NCBI RefSeq assembly: GCF_902859875.1 | Contig: NZ_CADIKF010000019.1 | Location: 56,599-120,598, forward strand | Length of the DNA: 64,000 bases | Source of the DNA: Paraburkholderia solisilvae | Lineage (GTDB): Bacteria; Pseudomonadota; Gammaproteobacteria; Burkholderiales; Burkholderiaceae | Reading direction: 5' to 3' | Part shown: piece after piece, positions 28,153 to 37,348 of the stretch | Numbering within the stretch: the stretch's first letter is position 1 | Layout of the letters: the number at the start of each line of letters is the position of its first letter | Notes under the pieces: model-generated | What the model saw: only the letters and a program-made list of their open reading frames with translations | What the model was told of the DNA's origin: nothing | Databases searched by the model: none | Made by a program: the position numbers and the translations under genes

Positions 28153-30767
28153 GAGCGCGCCCCTCCGGCAAGCCGCGACAGATCCGCGAGCGTGAAGAAC
28201 ACACTCACCGAGCCGGACGCCGCCAGATAACGGGGTTCCCAGCGCGGCTGGAATTTGTCCTTGAAGCCGCGCAGTCCACGGAAGTTATAGAACCAGCCGC
28301 CGAAACGCCATGCGAGCGCCGCGCCGCGATGCCACGGCGACGCGAGCGGCGTCGGCTGCATACCCGACAGCGGCGCGACACCGAGGCTCAGCGAGCGGAA
28401 GCCCGCGTTTTTCAGATGCAGCGCGAGCTGCGTAAACAGATATTCCATCGCATAGGGCGAAGCGCCGGGCAGGTGGCGCATCACGCCCACCGTCGCTTCG
28501 GTATTGAGGTCCGTGGTCATGAAAGTGACGAACGCGAGCGGCTGGCCATGCTGACGCAGCAGCATCACCGACTGCGCGGCGAGATAGCCGTCCATGAAGG
28601 CCGCCACCGAGAAGCTCTTTTCGCGCGCGACGCGGTTCGCGAGCCACGCATCGGATATCTCGCGCAACGCCGGCAGCACGCCGGGCACTTCTGTCGATTC
28701 GATCAGCTCGATCGAGAAACCGTCACGTTCGCCGCGCTTTAGCGCATAGCGAAGATGCGCGCGATGCGAGCCCTTCAGATCGAACGTCGGCAGCGCGATA
28801 TGCGCTTCTTCGCCGAGCTTCATCAGCGTAAGGCCGGCGTCCAGATAGAGCGGCAACGCGTCCGCGCGCACCTGGTAGAACGCCGCGCGGCCGCCGTGCG
28901 CATGCGCGAGCGCGACGAAGCGCTCGATCAGCGCGGGCCATTCGCTGCGCGGGCCGACCGGGTCGTGCAGCGCGGCCCACGTGCGGCCGCGTTTCGCGTA
29001 CATCAGAAACGCGTTGCGCGACTCGGAGAACAGGAAGCTCTTGTCGCCCATCATCGCGAGCACCGCGTCGCTGCGCTCCTGCGCGCGCACGACGCCGGCC
29101 GCTTCGATCAGGTCTTCTTCGGCGGGTTTTTCGAAACGGCCGGCGGCCGGCCGCAGCAGTTGCCAGCAGGCGAGCGCCGCCGCGAACAGGCCCGCGGCGA
29201 GCGTCGCGCGCAGCGCACGAGGCGCACGTTCATCGAACGCGAATTGCCACCACAGATGCTGCGAGTATTCGACGTCGCGAAACGCAAAGAACAGCACCCA
29301 CACCGCCAGCGCGATCACGATGCCGACCGACGCGAGCCAGCCCGGCGTAAAGCGCTCCGCGAACAGCGACGAATGGCGGTTGAAACGTTCGCGCGTGGCC
29401 AGCAGCAGCGCAATCAGCACACACAGCACGCCGGTTTCGACGAACGCGAGCCCTTTTGCGAGCGACAGCGCGAGATTGAGCGCGGCGATCACGAGCGCGA
29501 GCCACCATGCGGCGTCGAGCCGCCTGAAGAGCCCGCGCGCGACGAACAGCAGCAGCACGCCGAACAGGCTCGCGAGCAGCTGCGAGCTTTCCAGCACCCA
29601 CAGCGGCAGCACCGTCTGCAGGATCGCGATGCGCTTCATGAACGCGGGCGTGGCGCCCGAAATGACCAGCATGCTGCCCACCACGAACGTGCTGATCGCG
29701 AGGAACAGCGGCGCGAGCTGCGACACGCTTTTCGCGCCGCGCTGCGCGAGCGCCGAGGCCCGCGCGGTTTTCTGCGCGTGTCCTTCGAACACGGCAAGCA
29801 CGCCCGCGGAGAGGATCAGCGGCACGCCGAAATAGATCGCGCGATAGGCGAGCAGCGCGGCAAGCATCTTCGAGGTCGGCACGCTCGAGCCAAGCGCGTA
29901 CACCATCGCGGCTTCGAACACGCCGACGCCGCCTGGCGTGTGGCCGATCATCCCGAGCAGCATGGCGGCTGCGTAGACCGTGACGAACTGCGCGAAACCG
30001 ACATGCGCGCCGGCATGCGGTAACAGCGTCCACAGCGCGAGGCTGGCGGCGACGACGTCCGCGACCGATAGCGCGAGCTCTTCGAGCAGATCGCGGCGTG
30101 CCGGAATCGTGAAGGCGAGGCGCGCGAAGCGCCCAGACAGTTGCACGCGCTTCGGCACCGCCCGGCAAGCCGCGATCAGCACGACGAAGCCGGCGAGCCC
30201 GGCGCCGCCGAGCCCGCGCAGCACGCCAGGCGGGAGTCCGCTCATGCTGGCGAGCGTGGTCGCGGCGCCCAGCATGCCGGCTGCGGTCATCAATGCGAGG
30301 GCGAGCGCGAGCGTCACGCTCGTGAAAACCGTCATCTGGCCAACTTGCCCCGGCGTGACGCCCGCCACGCCGTACACGCGGCAGCGCACCGCGCCGCCCG
30401 TCAGCGCGCCGAAGCCGGTCGCATTGCCGAGCGCGGAGCCGACTGTCGCGCCGACCCACAGCGGCGGACGCGGCACCGCCGCGCCGACGTAACGCAGCCC
30501 GACCGCATCGCGTCCGACCAGCGCGACGAAGCTCGCCGCGGTGGCGCCGAGCGCGCCCACCCATTCGGTGGCGGACAGGTGGCACAAGTGGACGACGACC
30601 GAGCGGTAATCGACGGTCTGCGACAGATGCTGGAAGACGACGAGCAGCAGCGCGCAGACGCCGACTGCGACAGCGGGAACGACGCACTGGCGCCAGTGCT
30701 GCGCGCCGGGCAAGCGCCTCACGCGTACGAGAACGCGGGCGAGGCCGGATAAGTCTGTGTCACGCAT
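28149..30767 (-). CDS. mprF: MprF: phosphatidylglycerol lysyltransferase and flippase
   Basis: About 872 residues from the ATG at 30767. The N-terminal half contains some 12-14 hydrophobic membrane segments, including the flippase domain with H-T-P-G-G-V-G-V-F-E. The C-terminal DUF2156 domain (about 530-860), with L-G-V-A-P-L and the D-K-F-x-P-R-W-E-P-R-Y ending, transfers lysine from lysyl-tRNA to phosphatidylglycerol. The product reduces negative surface charge and gives resistance to cationic peptides and acid. It forms an operon with acvB, overlapping by four bases. The preceding leader is long and structured. An in-frame extension upstream to 30962 is unlikely. Confidence 0.94.
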   Translation of the reverse strand: MRDTDLSGLARVLVRVRRLPGAQHWRQCVVPAVAVGVCALLLVVFQHLSQTVDYRSVVVHLCHLSATEWVGALGATAASFVALVGRDAVGLRYVGAAVPRPPLWVGATVGSALGNATGFGALTGGAVRCRVYGVAGVTPGQVGQMTVFTSVTLALALALMTAAGMLGAATTLASMSGLPPGVLRGLGGAGLAGFVVLIAACRAVPKRVQLSGRFARLAFTIPARRDLLEELALSVADVVAASLALWTLLPHAGAHVGFAQFVTVYAAAMLLGMIGHTPGGVGVFEAAMVYALGSSVPTSKMLAALLAYRAIYFGVPLILSAGVLAVFEGHAQKTARASALAQRGAKSVSQLAPLFLAISTFVVGSMLVISGATPAFMKRIAILQTVLPLWVLESSQLLASLFGVLLLFVARGLFRRLDAAWWLALVIAALNLALSLAKGLAFVETGVLCVLIALLLATRERFNRHSSLFAERFTPGWLASVGIVIALAVWVLFFAFRDVEYSQHLWWQFAFDERAPRALRATLAAGLFAAALACWQLLRPAAGRFEKPAEEDLIEAAGVVRAQERSDAVLAMMGDKSFLFSESRNAFLMYAKRGRTWAALHDPVGPRSEWPALIERFVALAHAHGGRAAFYQVRADALPLYLDAGLTLMKLGEEAHIALPTFDLKGSHRAHLRYALKRGERDGFSIELIESTEVPGVLPALREISDAWLANRVAREKSFSVAAFMDGYLAAQSVMLLRQHGQPLAFVTFMTTDLNTEATVGVMRHLPGASPYAMEYLFTQLALHLKNAGFRSLSLGVAPLSGMQPTPLASPWHRGAALAWRFGGWFYNFRGLRGFKDKFQPRWEPRYLAASGSVSVFFTLADLSRLAGGARS

Positions 30768-30782
30768 GTATCGAGTGAATGC

Positions 30783-30849
30783 GGATCCGTGCCGTGCCGC
30801 CGCAGCCCCGGGTGCCGGGGTGCTGCCCTCGCAGCGGCAGGGTGGATCC
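30783..30849 (-). promoter_or_regulatory. Structured leader upstream of mprF
   Basis: Within the first bases upstream of the mprF ATG, a pair of GGATCC sites (30783-30788, 30844-30849) bracket a GC-rich hairpin in which GCAGC-CCCGG (30802-30811) pairs with CCGGG-GT-GCTGC (30815-30826). A TATAAA on the minus strand (plus 30860-30866 region) could be its -10. The leader could be regulatory or simply structured. Confidence 0.4.
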
Positions 30850-31080
30850 TTAACGGCATTTTTATAGTCGTCGGTGCGAGCCAGCCGCGTCGCTTGCCTT
30901 CGGGCATGGCGCGGCGGGCGTTGCGCCGGTACGTGTGTTGCAAATATTGAGTAAAGACGCAACGGCTATAACGGCCGACCGGTTGACCAGCTTTAGAAAA
31001 TTGTTTGGATTATTTTGTAATTTGTAAGAATTGCCGTGGGCCGGCGCGCGAGCGTCCGCCGAACGAAATGCTCGCGCCGG
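30850..31080. other. Gap between mprF and the parvulin gene, nothing recognised
   Basis: Contains the presumed mprF promoter region and a locally AT-rich stretch (about 30940-31025). No gene, tRNA or known RNA structure is visible. Confidence 0.5.
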
Positions 31081-31116
31081 AAAAAGCAAAACCCCATGCT
31101 CCGGAAAGCATGGGGT
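31081..31116 (-). terminator. Intrinsic terminator of the yciB-bolA-parvulin unit
   Basis: ACCCCATGCT (31091-31100), loop CCGGAA, AGCATGGGGT (31107-31116): ten perfect pairs. Read on the minus strand it is followed by a T-rich tract (plus-strand AAAAAGCAAAA). It is about 110 bases past the parvulin stop. Confidence 0.85.
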
Positions 31117-31226
31117 CGCGTGTCAGACCGGCTGGCCCGAACGAGGGCGGGTGGTCTGAAGAAGTGTGGGCAGGCTTGCCTGACTGCCGGTCGGCTGAAC
31201 CGGCGCGGTCAGTCCGGTCCGCCTGG

Positions 31227-32009
31227 TTAGCGGATCTTCGCGTTCTTGCGCAGATCTTCCTCGAACGCCTGCAGCTTTTCCTGCTGCATCTGCTGGACGA
31301 TTTGCTGCTTGACCTGTTCGAGCGGCGGCGGCGGAGTCTCGCGCACGTCGTCGACGCGGATGATGTGCCAGCCGAACTGCGTGTGCACCGGCGTATCGGT
31401 GATCTGGCCTTTCTGCAGTTTCTCGGCCGCATCCGCGAATTCCGGCACGTACGCCTTCGGATCGGACCAGTCGAGGTCGCCGCCGTTCTTGGCGGAGCCC
31501 GGGTCCTTCGAGTATTGCTTCGCGAGATCTTCGAAGCTCGCGCCGCCCTTGATTTTCGCGATCAGGTCCTTCGCCTGCTGCTCGTTGTCGACGAGGATGT
31601 GATGCAGGTGATATTCCTTGCCGCCGCCGGCCTGTTTCACGAGCTCGTCATACTTCGCCTTCACTTCGGCATCGGTCGGCTGGTTGTTCTTCACGACGTC
31701 TTCGATCAGCGCGCGCAGCACGACCGTCTGCTGCGCGACCGCGACTTGCGCCTTGATATCCGGGCGCGCAGGCAGGCCGCGGCGAATTGCTTCCTGCATC
31801 AGGATTTCGCGATTGATCAGCTCTTCGCGCACCGCCTGCTCGAGATGCGGCGAATCCTGTTGACCTTGTGCCACGAGCTGCTGAACCAGCGCATCGGCGC
31901 GTGCTTTCGGAATCGGCGTGCCGTTCACGACGGCGATGTTCTGTGCGAATGCAGGCGCGGCCGCGCACGCGGCCAGCAAGACCCAGTAGCGGGGGTTTTT
32001 CAAGGTCAT
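31227..32009 (-). CDS. Periplasmic parvulin-type peptidyl-prolyl isomerase (PrsA/SurA-like)
   Basis: 260 residues. A Sec signal peptide (M-T-L-K-N-P-R-Y-W then L-L-A-A-C-A-A-A-P-A-F-A) is followed by a SurA_N-like helical region and a parvulin domain at about 130-225 (Y-H-L-H-H-I-L-V ... G-G-D-L-D-W ... F-G-W-H-I-I-R-V). It helps fold exported proteins. It ends a minus-strand run with bolA and yciB, a combination common in Burkholderiaceae, and is followed by a strong terminator. It is the third prolyl isomerase in the window besides trigger factor and PpiD. Confidence 0.92.
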   Translation of the reverse strand: MTLKNPRYWVLLAACAAAPAFAQNIAVVNGTPIPKARADALVQQLVAQGQQDSPHLEQAVREELINREILMQEAIRRGLPARPDIKAQVAVAQQTVVLRALIEDVVKNNQPTDAEVKAKYDELVKQAGGGKEYHLHHILVDNEQQAKDLIAKIKGGASFEDLAKQYSKDPGSAKNGGDLDWSDPKAYVPEFADAAEKLQKGQITDTPVHTQFGWHIIRVDDVRETPPPPLEQVKQQIVQQMQQEKLQAFEEDLRKNAKIR

Positions 32010-32107
32010 CGGAGGTTCCTGACGGAGCTAACGTAACGGGGTAATGGCAGCGGCGGGTGAGTGCAACTGCGAATGTTATTGGCAGACGCAACCAGCGGCT
32101 CGTGTGG

Positions 32108-32437
32108 CTACTGAGGTGGCAACTGCGGTGGCAGTTGCGCGAATTCTTGCGGGGTGTAAGCCGTGATTGCGAGTGCGTGAATGCCGCGCTGCATGGCGTC
32201 GGCCAGCGCATCATACACCATGCGATGGCGCGCGATACGCGGCCTGCCCGCGAATGCGGCGGCCACGATCGTCACGCTGTAATGCCCGCCCGAGGCGGCG
32301 CCGGCGTGTCCCGCATGCTGCGCGCTGTCGTCGCGCACCGCGATCGATTCGAGCGGCGCGAGCGCGGCCGCGAGGCGCGCTTCGATCAGTGCGATGCGCT
32401 CGGCCGGCGTGGCGGTGAGAAAGACGTCGGCGCTCAT
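32108..32437 (-). CDS. bolA: BolA-family protein
   Basis: 109 residues with the class II KH-like BolA fold: the N-terminal helix R-I-A-L-I-E-A-R-L and the conserved R-H-R-M-V-Y-D-A-L motif near the end, which contains the His/Arg that participate in Fe-S binding with monothiol glutaredoxin. BolA proteins affect cell shape, stress response and Fe-S trafficking. The start is one base downstream of the yciB stop, so the two are translationally linked. The last eight residues repeat L-P-P-Q twice, from a small duplication. Confidence 0.9.
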   Translation of the reverse strand: MSADVFLTATPAERIALIEARLAAALAPLESIAVRDDSAQHAGHAGAASGGHYSVTIVAAAFAGRPRIARHRMVYDALADAMQRGIHALAITAYTPQEFAQLPPQLPPQ

Positions 32438-32438
32438 C

Positions 32439-32969
32439 TCATTCCTCTTTCATATACTTCGCAAGCCACAGGCTCTGCCCGACGATAAACACGACAAGGC
32501 AGCCGGTTGCGCCGAACAGCTTGAAGTTGACCCACGCGTCGGTCGAGAAGTGATAGGCGACGATCAGGTTCAGAATGCCGAGCAGCACGAAGAACACCGC
32601 CCAGATGATATTCAGGTGCCCCCAGATGCGGTGCGGCAGCGTGATCTGCTTGCCCATCATCGCTTCGATCAGATTCTTGCTGAAGGCGAACTGCGACACG
32701 ATCAGCACGACCGAGAAGGCCCAGTAAAGCACGGTCGGCTTCCATTTGATGAACGTGTCGTTGTGCAGCACGAGCGTCGCGCCGCCGAACACGGTGACCA
32801 CCCCGAGGCTGATCCACAGCATCGGGTCGACCTTGCGATGCCGGAACGCGACCCATGCGATCTGCACGAGCGTCGCACCGATCGCCACTGCCGTTGCAGT
32901 GAAAATGCCCCAGATCTTGAATGCGATAAAAAACAGGATGATCGGGAACAGATCGAACAGGAATTTCAT
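32439..32969 (-). CDS. yciB: YciB inner membrane-spanning septation/envelope protein
   Basis: 176 residues, full length. Five hydrophobic segments are seen, starting with [17 protein letters not shown] and including K-W-K-P-T-V-L-Y-W and the [11 protein letters not shown] signature. YciB (formerly intracellular septation protein A) interacts with divisome and elongasome proteins in the inner membrane. First gene of the yciB-bolA-parvulin unit. Confidence 0.95.
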   Translation of the reverse strand: MKFLFDLFPIILFFIAFKIWGIFTATAVAIGATLVQIAWVAFRHRKVDPMLWISLGVVTVFGGATLVLHNDTFIKWKPTVLYWAFSVVLIVSQFAFSKNLIEAMMGKQITLPHRIWGHLNIIWAVFFVLLGILNLIVAYHFSTDAWVNFKLFGATGCLVVFIVGQSLWLAKYMKEE

Positions 32970-33172
32970 TGTCAGGTCGGGAGTCCGGAGAGTGGAACGC
33001 TCATCGTGCGCGGATCGTCGCGCGTGGTGTGCAGGGGGCGGCCCGATGAAGGCTTCGGCAAAGAGCGTACACCGCCGCGCACGGCAACGGCTTGACGGCA
33101 GGCGGACGGCGGCTTGCCCGGCCGTGCGCCGGCGGCCGGCACGTCAGCCGCCTCAATCCCGCTTCGGCCAGG

Positions 33173-33592
33173 TTACTTGGGGTCGAATTGTAGCGCAGCC
33201 GAGTTGATGCAGTAGCGTAAGCCGGTCGGCGCCGGTCCGTCCTCGAACACGTGGCCCAGATGCGAGCCGCAGTTCTTGCACCGCACCTCGATGCGCAGCA
33301 TCCCATGCGAGCGGTCGGTGAGCTCCTCGATCACTTCGCCGTTGATCGGCTTGAAGTAGCTCGGCCAGCCGCAGCCCGCGTCGAACTTGGTATCGGATTC
33401 GAAGAGCGGCGTGCCGCACGCTACGCAGTCGTAGATGCCGCGGTCCCAATGGTCCCAGTAACGGCCGGTAAACGGACGCTCGGTCGCGCCGTGCCGGGTC
33501 ACCTGGTATTCGGCCTCGGACAGTTGCTTGCGCCAGTCCGCGTCGTCTTTCTGCACGGCATACGGGGTGGTCTTCGGGTCGTCTGCGTTCAT
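33173..33592 (-). CDS. msrB: Peptide-methionine (R)-S-oxide reductase
   Basis: 139 residues from the ATG at 33592, preceded by GGAAGAGACC. The zinc-binding pairs C-V-A-C and C-K-N-C, the catalytic G-C-G-W-P-S-Y-F region and R-Y-C-I-N-S with the nucleophile Cys are all present. It repairs methionine-R-sulfoxide in oxidised proteins in the cytoplasm. It lies 203 bases upstream of yciB on the same strand, a gap that may contain a separate promoter. Confidence 0.96.
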   Translation of the reverse strand: MNADDPKTTPYAVQKDDADWRKQLSEAEYQVTRHGATERPFTGRYWDHWDRGIYDCVACGTPLFESDTKFDAGCGWPSYFKPINGEVIEELTDRSHGMLRIEVRCKNCGSHLGHVFEDGPAPTGLRYCINSAALQFDPK

Positions 33593-33719
33593 GGTCTCTT
33601 CCTGATGAAAGGGCGGGTCGGGCAATGCGTGCCGCGCACGGCCCGGCTCCCTGTTTTGTCGTGTCAGCGGCGAAAAAATGACAGACGCCGCGTCGGTCTT
33701 GCTCGTGACGGGCGCGCCG

Positions 33720-35291
33720 TCACGATGAACAGCTCACTTCGAGCGAGGTCGCCCAGTCGGGCGGTAGCGCCGCATACGCGGCATGCTCGGGCTGTTCGTC
33801 GAACGGGCGGCGCAGTATCGCGGCAAGGCGTTCCACTTCGGAGAAGTCTTTTTCCTTCGCGCGGCGTATCGCCGTTTCCGCAAGGTGATTGCGGAGCACG
33901 AACTTGGGGTTCACGCGGTTCATTGCAAGCGCGCGCGACGCATCGTCGCGTGCTTCCTGTGACAGCCGCGCGCGGTAGTCGTTCGCCCATGCGTCGAACG
34001 CCGCGCGATCGAGAAACAGATCGCGCGCCGCCGCGTCGCCGCGCGCGTCGTGCTTCGACATCTGCGCGAGATGGCGGAAGGTCAGCGTGAAGTCGGCGCG
34101 GTTCGCGTGCATGATTTCGAACAGCCGGTTCGCGAGTGCGTCGTCGCCGTCACGCGCGGTCTCGAGCCCGAGCTTGTCGCGCATCCGGCCTTCGAGCGCA
34201 GGCGCAAAGCGCGTCTTGAACGCTTCGAGTACGCGCTGCGCGTCTTCGACCGAGCGTTCGCCGCGTTGGCTTTCTTCATACCGTGCGCCGAATAGCGGCA
34301 GCAGCGCTTGCGCAAGACAGAAGAGGTTCCAGTACGCGATCTGCGGCTGCATCCGGTACGCGTAGCGGCCTTGCGAGTCCGAATGGTTGCAGATGTAATT
34401 CGCGTCGAAGCCGTCGATGAAACCGAACGGACCGTAGTCGATTGTCAGGCCGAGGATCGACATATTGTCCGTGTTCATCACACCGTGACAGAAGCCGACC
34501 GCCTGCCATTGCGCGGCCAGGTCCGCGGTGGACAGCACCGCTTCGTTCAACAGCGCGAGATAGGGGTCGTCGTCGTCCTTGCAGGCCGGATAGAAGCGCT
34601 CGATGACATGATCGGCGAGCGCGCGCAGCGCATCGATGCGGTCGTTCGACGAGAAGTGCTCGAAGTGGCCGAAACGCACGAAGCTCGGCGACACGCGTGT
34701 GACGACCGCCGCCGTTTCCATCTCTTCGCGGCGCACCGGCTGGTCGGAGCCGGTCACGCATAGCGCGCGCGTGGTCGGAATGCCGAGGTGATGCATCGCC
34801 TCGGAGCACAGAAACTCGCGAATCGACGAGCGCAGCACGGCGCGGCCGTCGCCCATGCGTGAGTACGGCGTGCGGCCGCTGCCTTTGAGCTGCAGTTCGT
34901 AGCGCGCGCCCGCGTGTTCGACTTCGCCGAGGCTGAGCGCGCGGCCGTCGCCGAGCTGGCCGGCCCACACGCCGAACTGATGCCCGGAATAGACCGATGC
35001 GTACGGCAGCGCGTCGGCTGCCCATTCGCGCGTCGTATTACCGGAGAAATAGTCGGCGAAGCCGGGCGCGCCGGCGAGCGTCGCGGGAAAGCCCAGCAGT
35101 GCGGCGGTGTCCGCGGAGAAGCCGGCCACGTATGGCGCGGGCAGCGGTGCGGCGGGTAAGCGGGTGAGAAATGTCGAGCCGAGTTGCGCGAACGAGCCCT
35201 CGCGCTGGCTTTGGATGGCCGCTGCGGCCGCATCGAGCGGGTTCGCCGTGCGTGCGTCGGGCATGTCTGCGGTGCTTGGGGAAAACGTCAT
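33720..35291 (-). CDS. selO: SelO family protein adenylyltransferase (YdiU)
   Basis: 523 residues from the ATG at 35291. The pseudokinase core includes [18 protein letters not shown] and [10 protein letters not shown], with E-F-L-C-S-E-A-M between. SelO transfers AMP from ATP to Ser/Thr/Tyr of redox and metabolic proteins. The C-terminus ends S-C-S-S; the Cys occupies the place where eukaryotic SelO has selenocysteine, in the Cys-x-Ser context of the bacterial form. The neighbour msrB (127 bases downstream on the same strand) is also a redox-stress gene, which suggests a shared theme. Confidence 0.94.
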   Translation of the reverse strand: MTFSPSTADMPDARTANPLDAAAAAIQSQREGSFAQLGSTFLTRLPAAPLPAPYVAGFSADTAALLGFPATLAGAPGFADYFSGNTTREWAADALPYASVYSGHQFGVWAGQLGDGRALSLGEVEHAGARYELQLKGSGRTPYSRMGDGRAVLRSSIREFLCSEAMHHLGIPTTRALCVTGSDQPVRREEMETAAVVTRVSPSFVRFGHFEHFSSNDRIDALRALADHVIERFYPACKDDDDPYLALLNEAVLSTADLAAQWQAVGFCHGVMNTDNMSILGLTIDYGPFGFIDGFDANYICNHSDSQGRYAYRMQPQIAYWNLFCLAQALLPLFGARYEESQRGERSVEDAQRVLEAFKTRFAPALEGRMRDKLGLETARDGDDALANRLFEIMHANRADFTLTFRHLAQMSKHDARGDAAARDLFLDRAAFDAWANDYRARLSQEARDDASRALAMNRVNPKFVLRNHLAETAIRRAKEKDFSEVERLAAILRRPFDEQPEHAAYAALPPDWATSLEVSCSS

Positions 35292-35411
35292 GTTGAGCGC
35301 CTCTTTAATTGCTGTATTGTAAATCCGCGTGTCTGGCGCTGCTGGCCGCGTATCTGCTTCGCATGATGACAATGACAACCGCTGCAACCATCCTGCATGG
35401 GAGGCGTGCCG

Positions 35412-37145
35412 ATGACGGCGTCGCTGCAAGGTCAGATGATGGATATGCCGTTGACGGTGTCCGCACTGCTTGCGCATGCGGCGCGCTTCTACGGTACGGT
35501 CGAAATCGTGTCGCGGCGCATCGAAGGGGATTGGCATCGTTACACATACCGCGAATGCGAGCGGCGCGCAAAACGGCTCGCGCAGGCGCTGATCGCGCTC
35601 GGGGTGGAACCGGGCGAGCGCGTCGCGACGTTCGCATGGAACGGCTACCGGCATCTCGAAACGTACTACGGTACCGCGGGCTTCGGCGCGGTCTGTCACA
35701 CCATCAACCCGCGGCTCTTTCCCGAGCAGATCGCGTTCATCATCAATCATGCGCAAGACCGTTACGTGCTGTTCGACATCACGTTCGCGCCGCTGGTCGA
35801 CAGGCTCGCGCCGCAATGCCCGCAGGTGCGCGGCTGGATTGCGCTGACCGACGACGCGCATCGGCCCGACATGCGCACCCCGGTATCGAGCTACGAGACG
35901 CTGCTCGCCCCGCACGACGGCGCGTTCGACTGGCCGCGCATCGACGAGCGCAGCGCGTCTTATCTTTGCTATACATCCGGCACAACCGGCCATCCGAAAG
36001 GCGCGCTCTATACGCACCGATCGACGGTGCTGCATGCGTATGGCGCGGCGTTGCCGAATGCGTTGGGCCTGTCCGCCCGCGATGTGGTGATGCCGGTCGT
36101 GCCGATGTTCCATGTGAATGCGTGGGGCATTCCGCATGCGGGACCGCTGGCGGGTGCGAAACTGGTGTTGCCCGGCAAGGACCTCGACGGACGCTCGCTT
36201 TATGAATTGATGGAAGCCGAGCGCGTGACGTTTTCGGCCGGCGTGCCGACCGTCTGGCTCGGGCTGCTCGCGTATATGAAGGAAGCGGGGGCGCGCTTTT
36301 CGTCGCTCGAGCGCATGGTGATCGGCGGCTCCGCGTGCCCGCCCGCGATGCTGCGCGCATTCGAGGACGACTACGGCGTCGAAGTGATCCATGCCTGGGG
36401 GATGACCGAGATGTCGCCGCTCGGCTCGCTCGTCAAGCTGACGGGCGAGGAACGCCGGCGGCCGCCCGCCGAGCAGCGCAAACTGCGCGAAAAGCAGGGG
36501 CGCGCGGGCTTCGGCGTCGAGATGAAGATTGTCGGCGACGGCGGCCGCGAGCTGCCGTGGGACGGCGTCACGTTCGGCGATCTCCATGTGCGCGGTCCGT
36601 GCGTGATCGACCGCTACTACCGCACCGACACGTCGCCGCTTATCGACGGCTGGTTTCCGACCGGCGACGTCGCGACGCTCGACGCCGACGGTTGCCTGCA
36701 TATCACCGATCGCAGCAAGGACGTGATCAAGTCCGGCGGCGAATGGATCAGCTCGATCGATCTCGAGAATATCGCGGTCGCGCACCCGGCAGTGGCGGAA
36801 GCGGCGTGCATCGCGCTCGCGCATCCGCGCTGGAACGAGCGGCCGCTGCTGGTTGTCGTGAAGCGCCCGGATGCGCAGGTGACGCGCGAGGAACTGCTCG
36901 CGTTCTACGCGGACAAGGTCGTGAAATGGTGGATCCCCGACGATGTCGTGTTCGTCGACGAACTGCCGCATACGGCCACCGGCAAGCTGCAGAAGCTGAC
37001 GCTGCGCGAGCAGTGGCGCGACCATGTGCCGCCGTCGGCGCGCGGCGATGCCGACTGCCCGTTGACGGACGTGAGCACGGATCTGAACGCGGATCATGCC
37101 GGCTGCGTCCCGCCGAGCGATCGTGCGACGCGCTCGCCGCCTTGA
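35412..37145 (+). CDS. AMP-forming fatty acyl-CoA ligase (DmdB/FadD-like)
   Basis: About 577 residues from the ATG at 35412, preceded by GGGAGGC. The ANL-family motifs are complete: [11 protein letters not shown] (A3), W-G-M-T-E-M (A5), [10 protein letters not shown] (A7), [14 protein letters not shown] (A8) and T-G-K-L-Q-K (A10 Lys). It activates a carboxylic acid to its acyl-adenylate and then to acyl-CoA. The group includes medium/long-chain and 3-methylthiopropionyl-CoA ligases, so the chain length cannot be read from sequence. A tail of about 40 residues after the last motif is unusual. The FadB-like gene about 200 bases on suggests beta-oxidation. Confidence 0.9.
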   Translation: MTASLQGQMMDMPLTVSALLAHAARFYGTVEIVSRRIEGDWHRYTYRECERRAKRLAQALIALGVEPGERVATFAWNGYRHLETYYGTAGFGAVCHTINPRLFPEQIAFIINHAQDRYVLFDITFAPLVDRLAPQCPQVRGWIALTDDAHRPDMRTPVSSYETLLAPHDGAFDWPRIDERSASYLCYTSGTTGHPKGALYTHRSTVLHAYGAALPNALGLSARDVVMPVVPMFHVNAWGIPHAGPLAGAKLVLPGKDLDGRSLYELMEAERVTFSAGVPTVWLGLLAYMKEAGARFSSLERMVIGGSACPPAMLRAFEDDYGVEVIHAWGMTEMSPLGSLVKLTGEERRRPPAEQRKLREKQGRAGFGVEMKIVGDGGRELPWDGVTFGDLHVRGPCVIDRYYRTDTSPLIDGWFPTGDVATLDADGCLHITDRSKDVIKSGGEWISSIDLENIAVAHPAVAEAACIALAHPRWNERPLLVVVKRPDAQVTREELLAFYADKVVKWWIPDDVVFVDELPHTATGKLQKLTLREQWRDHVPPSARGDADCPLTDVSTDLNADHAGCVPPSDRATRSPP

Positions 37146-37348
37146 TCGCGCGGGTATCGCGCGGGTTGGCGCGAGTTGGTGTTTCGTCCGGGCAAGCCTG
37201 ATCGAGCCGCCGTACCTTTCTGCGTATCCTGCGCGCCCGTTTGAAGACGTTCTTCGGGAATCGCGGACAATGAGCGATTCGCTCCGCTGAGTCCGCGTGC
37301 AAAGGTGCATGCGGCATGCGGTTCTTCCGGGCAAACGGAGGCACGCAG

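Noticed and set aside
35292..37334. Upstream in-frame extension of SelO
   Set aside because: The extension would double the protein length, runs antisense to the acyl-CoA ligase and has no similarity to SelO, whose N-terminus fits the ATG at 35291.
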